Positions 4,494-6,613 of a stretch of DNA of 6,613 nt are shown here, piece by piece. The stretch is from NCBI GenBank assembly GCA_029776555.1, contig JAKOSZ010000299.1, positions 1 through 6,613 on the forward strand, read 5' to 3'. The notes under the pieces were generated by a model, which had not been told where the DNA came from, did no database searches, and was given only the letters and a program-made list of their open reading frames with translations. The stretch is from Bacillota bacterium. GTDB lineage: Bacteria > Bacillota > Clostridia > Acetivibrionales > JAKOSZ01. Position 1 is the stretch's first letter. Each line of letters starts with the position of its first letter. The position numbers and the translations under genes are program-made.

Positions 4494-5753
4494 ATGAACG
4501 CCTTGGGCTTAATTGTTGAGTATAATCCTTTTCACAACGGCCACCTTTATCACCTGGAGCGCTCCAGGGAGATAAGCGGAGCCGACGGCGTTATATGCGT
4601 AATGAGCGGCAACTTCATACAGCGGGGCGAACCGGGTGTTGTCAACAAGTGGGCCAGGGCCAGGGCCGCCCTTTACTCCGGCGCGGACCTGGTGCTGGAA
4701 CTCCCCGCCGTCTACTCCCTGGCCAGCGCTGAGTCTTTCGCCTGCGGGGGAGTGGCCATCCTCAACGCCACCGGTGTTGTGGCCAGCATGTGTTTTGGTT
4801 CCGAGAGCGGCAAGCTGGAAGAACTGGACATGATTGCGGATGTGCTCTACCGGGAACCCGAGGAATACAGGGAGGAACTCAGGGCATGGCTGGACAGGGG
4901 CTTTTCCTTCCCCCGGGCAAGGGAAGAGGCCTTGAAGTCTTACTTAAAGCAAAAGGCCGGCAGACAGGTTCCCCTGCAGGACATCCTGAACCAGTCCAAC
5001 AACATCCTGGCCCTTGAATACCTAAAAGCCCTCAAAAGGTTTAATAGCGGCATTAAACCCCTGACAATAAAGCGCATTGCCAACGCTTACAACAGCCAGG
5101 AGTTCACCGGCGGCATCTCCAGCGCCACTGCCGTCAGAAAGGCCCTGCAGTCATGGAAAACTGCCTTAAGTTTACACCAGATAGAAGCCGTTGTCCCCCC
5201 TGCCAGCCTTGAGGTGCTGCGGGAGGAGTTCTCGGAAGGAAGGGGCCCTGTTTTCCTCGGGGACTTCGAACAGCTGATCCTGGCCGCTTTAAGGCGTATT
5301 CCCGCCGAAAACTTAAGGGAAGTCCCCGATGTCTCAGAAGGTCTTGAACACAGGCTTAAAAAGGCAGCCGAAAATTCCGGGACCCTTGAAGAGCTCATAG
5401 GCTCCGTTTCCACCCGGCGCTACACCAGGACCCGGATACAGAGGATCCTTTTGAGCCTCCTAAACGGTATTACGAAAAAGGACCTGGACCTGTTCAGGTC
5501 CACGGGAGGACCCCAGTACATAAGGGTGCTGGGCTTTAACCGGAAAGGACAGGAACTCCTGGCAGAAATAAAGGAAAAGTCCTCCATCCCCATAATAACA
5601 AAGACGGCGGACTATAAAAACTCTCCCAATCTCTCCCTTGCCAGGATGTTGGAAATCGAGGCGGCAACCACCGATATCTATGTCCTGGCCTATCCAAACC
5701 CGGCTCACAGGAAGGCGGGCCAGGAGTTTACGCAAAACCCGGTGCGGGTGTAA
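4494..5753 (+). CDS. tmcAL: tRNA(Met) cytidine acetate ligase TmcAL (YlbM family), 419 aa
   Basis: TmcAL activates acetate with ATP to acetyl-adenylate and acetylates the wobble cytidine (C34) of elongator tRNA-Met, giving N4-acetylcytidine. This was established for Bacillus YlbM. The N-terminus LGLIVEYNPFHNGHLYHL holds the nucleotidyltransferase HxGH motif at residues 14-17. MSGNFIQRGEP (37-47), NKWARARAAL, DLVLELP and FGSESG (101-106) follow in the family order. GGISSATAVRKAL (about 205-217) and the C-terminal TKTADYKN/TDIYVLAYPNP region are also typical, and the length is near the usual 400. The ATG at 4494 is chosen because homologues start MxAxGLIVEYNPFHNGH. Its ribosome binding site is poor (CAGGG at 3 nt; AAAGGA 15 nt away). 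A TTG at 4482 is the alternative. It ends 48 bp before the convergent methyltransferase gene. Acetate from the nearby pta-ackA operon is its expected substrate. Confidence 0.95.
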   Translation: MNALGLIVEYNPFHNGHLYHLERSREISGADGVICVMSGNFIQRGEPGVVNKWARARAALYSGADLVLELPAVYSLASAESFACGGVAILNATGVVASMCFGSESGKLEELDMIADVLYREPEEYREELRAWLDRGFSFPRAREEALKSYLKQKAGRQVPLQDILNQSNNILALEYLKALKRFNSGIKPLTIKRIANAYNSQEFTGGISSATAVRKALQSWKTALSLHQIEAVVPPASLEVLREEFSEGRGPVFLGDFEQLILAALRRIPAENLREVPDVSEGLEHRLKKAAENSGTLEELIGSVSTRRYTRTRIQRILLSLLNGITKKDLDLFRSTGGPQYIRVLGFNRKGQELLAEIKEKSSIPIITKTADYKNSPNLSLARMLEIEAATTDIYVLAYPNPAHRKAGQEFTQNPVRV

Positions 5754-5801
5754 GTATACCAACCCTGCTTTCTGTCGCAGCCAAAAGGCATTTGAAGCAG
5801 C

Positions 5802-6602
5802 CTACACATCCAGGAAGCCTTCCCTGAATTTTGAGATGTACTCCACGCAGTATTCGTCTTTCCCCAGCAAGGCCCGGGCGGCATAGAGGGCTGCCATCAG
5901 CTTTTGGTCCAGGGGGTCCAGTATGGCGCAGTCCAGTCCCGCCGCCAGTGCGGCTGTGAGGAAAGTGCGGTTCAAAAGCCTTCTGGCCGGAAGGCCGTAA
6001 GATATGTTGCTTAGGCCGCAGATAATATGTATTTCGGGAAAGCGGGCCCTTATGCCCCGGATGGCATCAAGCACCAGCAGGCCACACTGGGGGTTTACCC
6101 CCACCGGCCTTGCCGCGGGGTCCACATATATATCTTCAAGGGCTACGCCGTCCTTTTCCAGCCTTTTTATGAGCTTTTCCGCCACTGACACCACGCCGTC
6201 CGCTGTTTCAGGCATACCGCCGTCATCCATGCACAGTGCTATCACCCCTGCGCCGTATTCCAGCACCAGGGGCAAAAACTGGCCGTACCTTTCCCTTTCC
6301 CCGGTAATTGAGTTTACTATGGGCTTTCCGTTTTTATTGGCCTTCAGGGCCCTTTTCAGGGCGACGGGGTTTGGGCTGTCGATGACCAGGGGCACGCTTA
6401 CCCGCTCCTGGACCGTGTTTATCAGCCACTCCAGCTTGTCGGGCTCTTTTTCCGGAAAGGAGCCCGCGTTAATGTCCAGGTAATGGGCTCCCGCCTCCGC
6501 CTGTTTTAAGGCCGTATCCCCTATAAAGGCCGCATCTTCTATTTCCAAAGCCTTTTCTACCTGCTTAATGCTGCTGTTTAACTTTTCACCGACAATGATC
6601 AC
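5802..6602 (-). CDS. Methyltetrahydrofolate:corrinoid methyltransferase (AcsE/MtgA family), 266 aa
   Basis: Cytoplasmic pterin-binding TIM-barrel enzyme that moves a methyl group between methyl-tetrahydrofolate and a corrinoid protein or cobalamin. The start IIVGEKLNSS matches the family N-terminus. YLDINAG (41-47), VIDSPNP (73-79, Asp75), PIVNSITGE (94-102, Asn97), IYVDPAARP (158-166, Asp161) and GLSNISYGLP (196-205, Asn199) carry the pterin-pocket Asp and Asn residues. NRTFL and CAILDPLD follow. Length agrees with AcsE of Moorella (about 262). GLSNISYGLPARR and the C-terminal ALLGKDEYC resemble the MtgA-type cobalamin methyltransferases of Desulfitobacterium at least as much as AcsE. The choice between acetyl-CoA synthesis and methylamine/betaine demethylation is therefore open, and no gene symbol is given. 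The GTG at 6602 fits the family start. The upstream region is outside the window, so a longer form or an operon cannot be judged. Confidence 0.9.
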   Translation of the reverse strand: MIIVGEKLNSSIKQVEKALEIEDAAFIGDTALKQAEAGAHYLDINAGSFPEKEPDKLEWLINTVQERVSVPLVIDSPNPVALKRALKANKNGKPIVNSITGERERYGQFLPLVLEYGAGVIALCMDDGGMPETADGVVSVAEKLIKRLEKDGVALEDIYVDPAARPVGVNPQCGLLVLDAIRGIRARFPEIHIICGLSNISYGLPARRLLNRTFLTAALAAGLDCAILDPLDQKLMAALYAARALLGKDEYCVEYISKFREGFLDV

Positions 6603-6613
6603 TTCAAATCCCG

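Noticed and set aside
5765..5800. Inverted repeat CTGCTT/AAGCAG between the convergent tmcAL and methyltransferase genes
   Set aside because: Only 6 bp with a 24-nt loop and no T-run on either strand, so it is too weak to call a terminator.

Overview
The window reads as chromosome of an anaerobic, low-to-mid GC Gram-positive bacterium of the Clostridia. The best guess is a Peptococcaceae/Moorella-like acetogen, sulfate reducer or syntroph. The reasons are the phosphotransacetylase/acetate kinase pair, a TmcAL (YlbM) tRNA-modifying enzyme, a methyltetrahydrofolate:corrinoid methyltransferase of the AcsE/MtgA family, strong GGAGG-type ribosome binding sites and TATAAT promoters. The genus cannot be fixed from the sequence alone.

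Layout. Positions 1-1546 (minus strand) hold the start of ackA, running off the left edge, preceded 28 bp upstream by a complete pta. The pair has a good sigma-A-type promoter at 1724-1752. Its leader is about 170 nt, rich in complementary segments, and the predicted transcript begins at the first base of a helix. A perfect TTGTATACAA palindrome overlaps the -35 box. Positions 1753-2094 carry no convincing gene. They hold a 19-bp tandem duplication, a possible terminator and a REP-like hairpin with a GGGGACGGTTCC core.

Positions 2095-3070 (minus strand) hold two small genes. One encodes a membrane-anchored protein whose C-terminal half resembles the PrcB_C domain; the other encodes a 98-residue soluble protein of unknown function. 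Positions 3071-3386 are AT-rich and gene-free, the divergent upstream region between the minus-strand genes and a plus-strand lipoprotein gene. That gene (3387-4298) encodes a lipobox, a Gln/Gly/Glu-rich linker and a helical domain of unknown function, and is followed by strong hairpins.

Positions 4494-5753 (plus strand) encode TmcAL, which uses ATP and acetate to make N4-acetylcytidine in elongator tRNA-Met. It converges on a minus-strand methyltransferase gene (5802-6602) of the AcsE/MtgA family.

How the genes fit together. Pta and AckA interconvert acetyl-CoA, acetyl phosphate and acetate; TmcAL consumes acetate; the methyltransferase family moves methyl groups from methyl-tetrahydrofolate to corrinoid proteins, the methyl branch of acetyl-CoA synthesis. 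So much of the window concerns acetyl/C1 metabolism, although the genes lie in several transcription units. I see no phage, IS element, CRISPR array, tRNA or rRNA. The parts least explained by known biology are the structured pta leader, the lipoprotein and the two small minus-strand genes.
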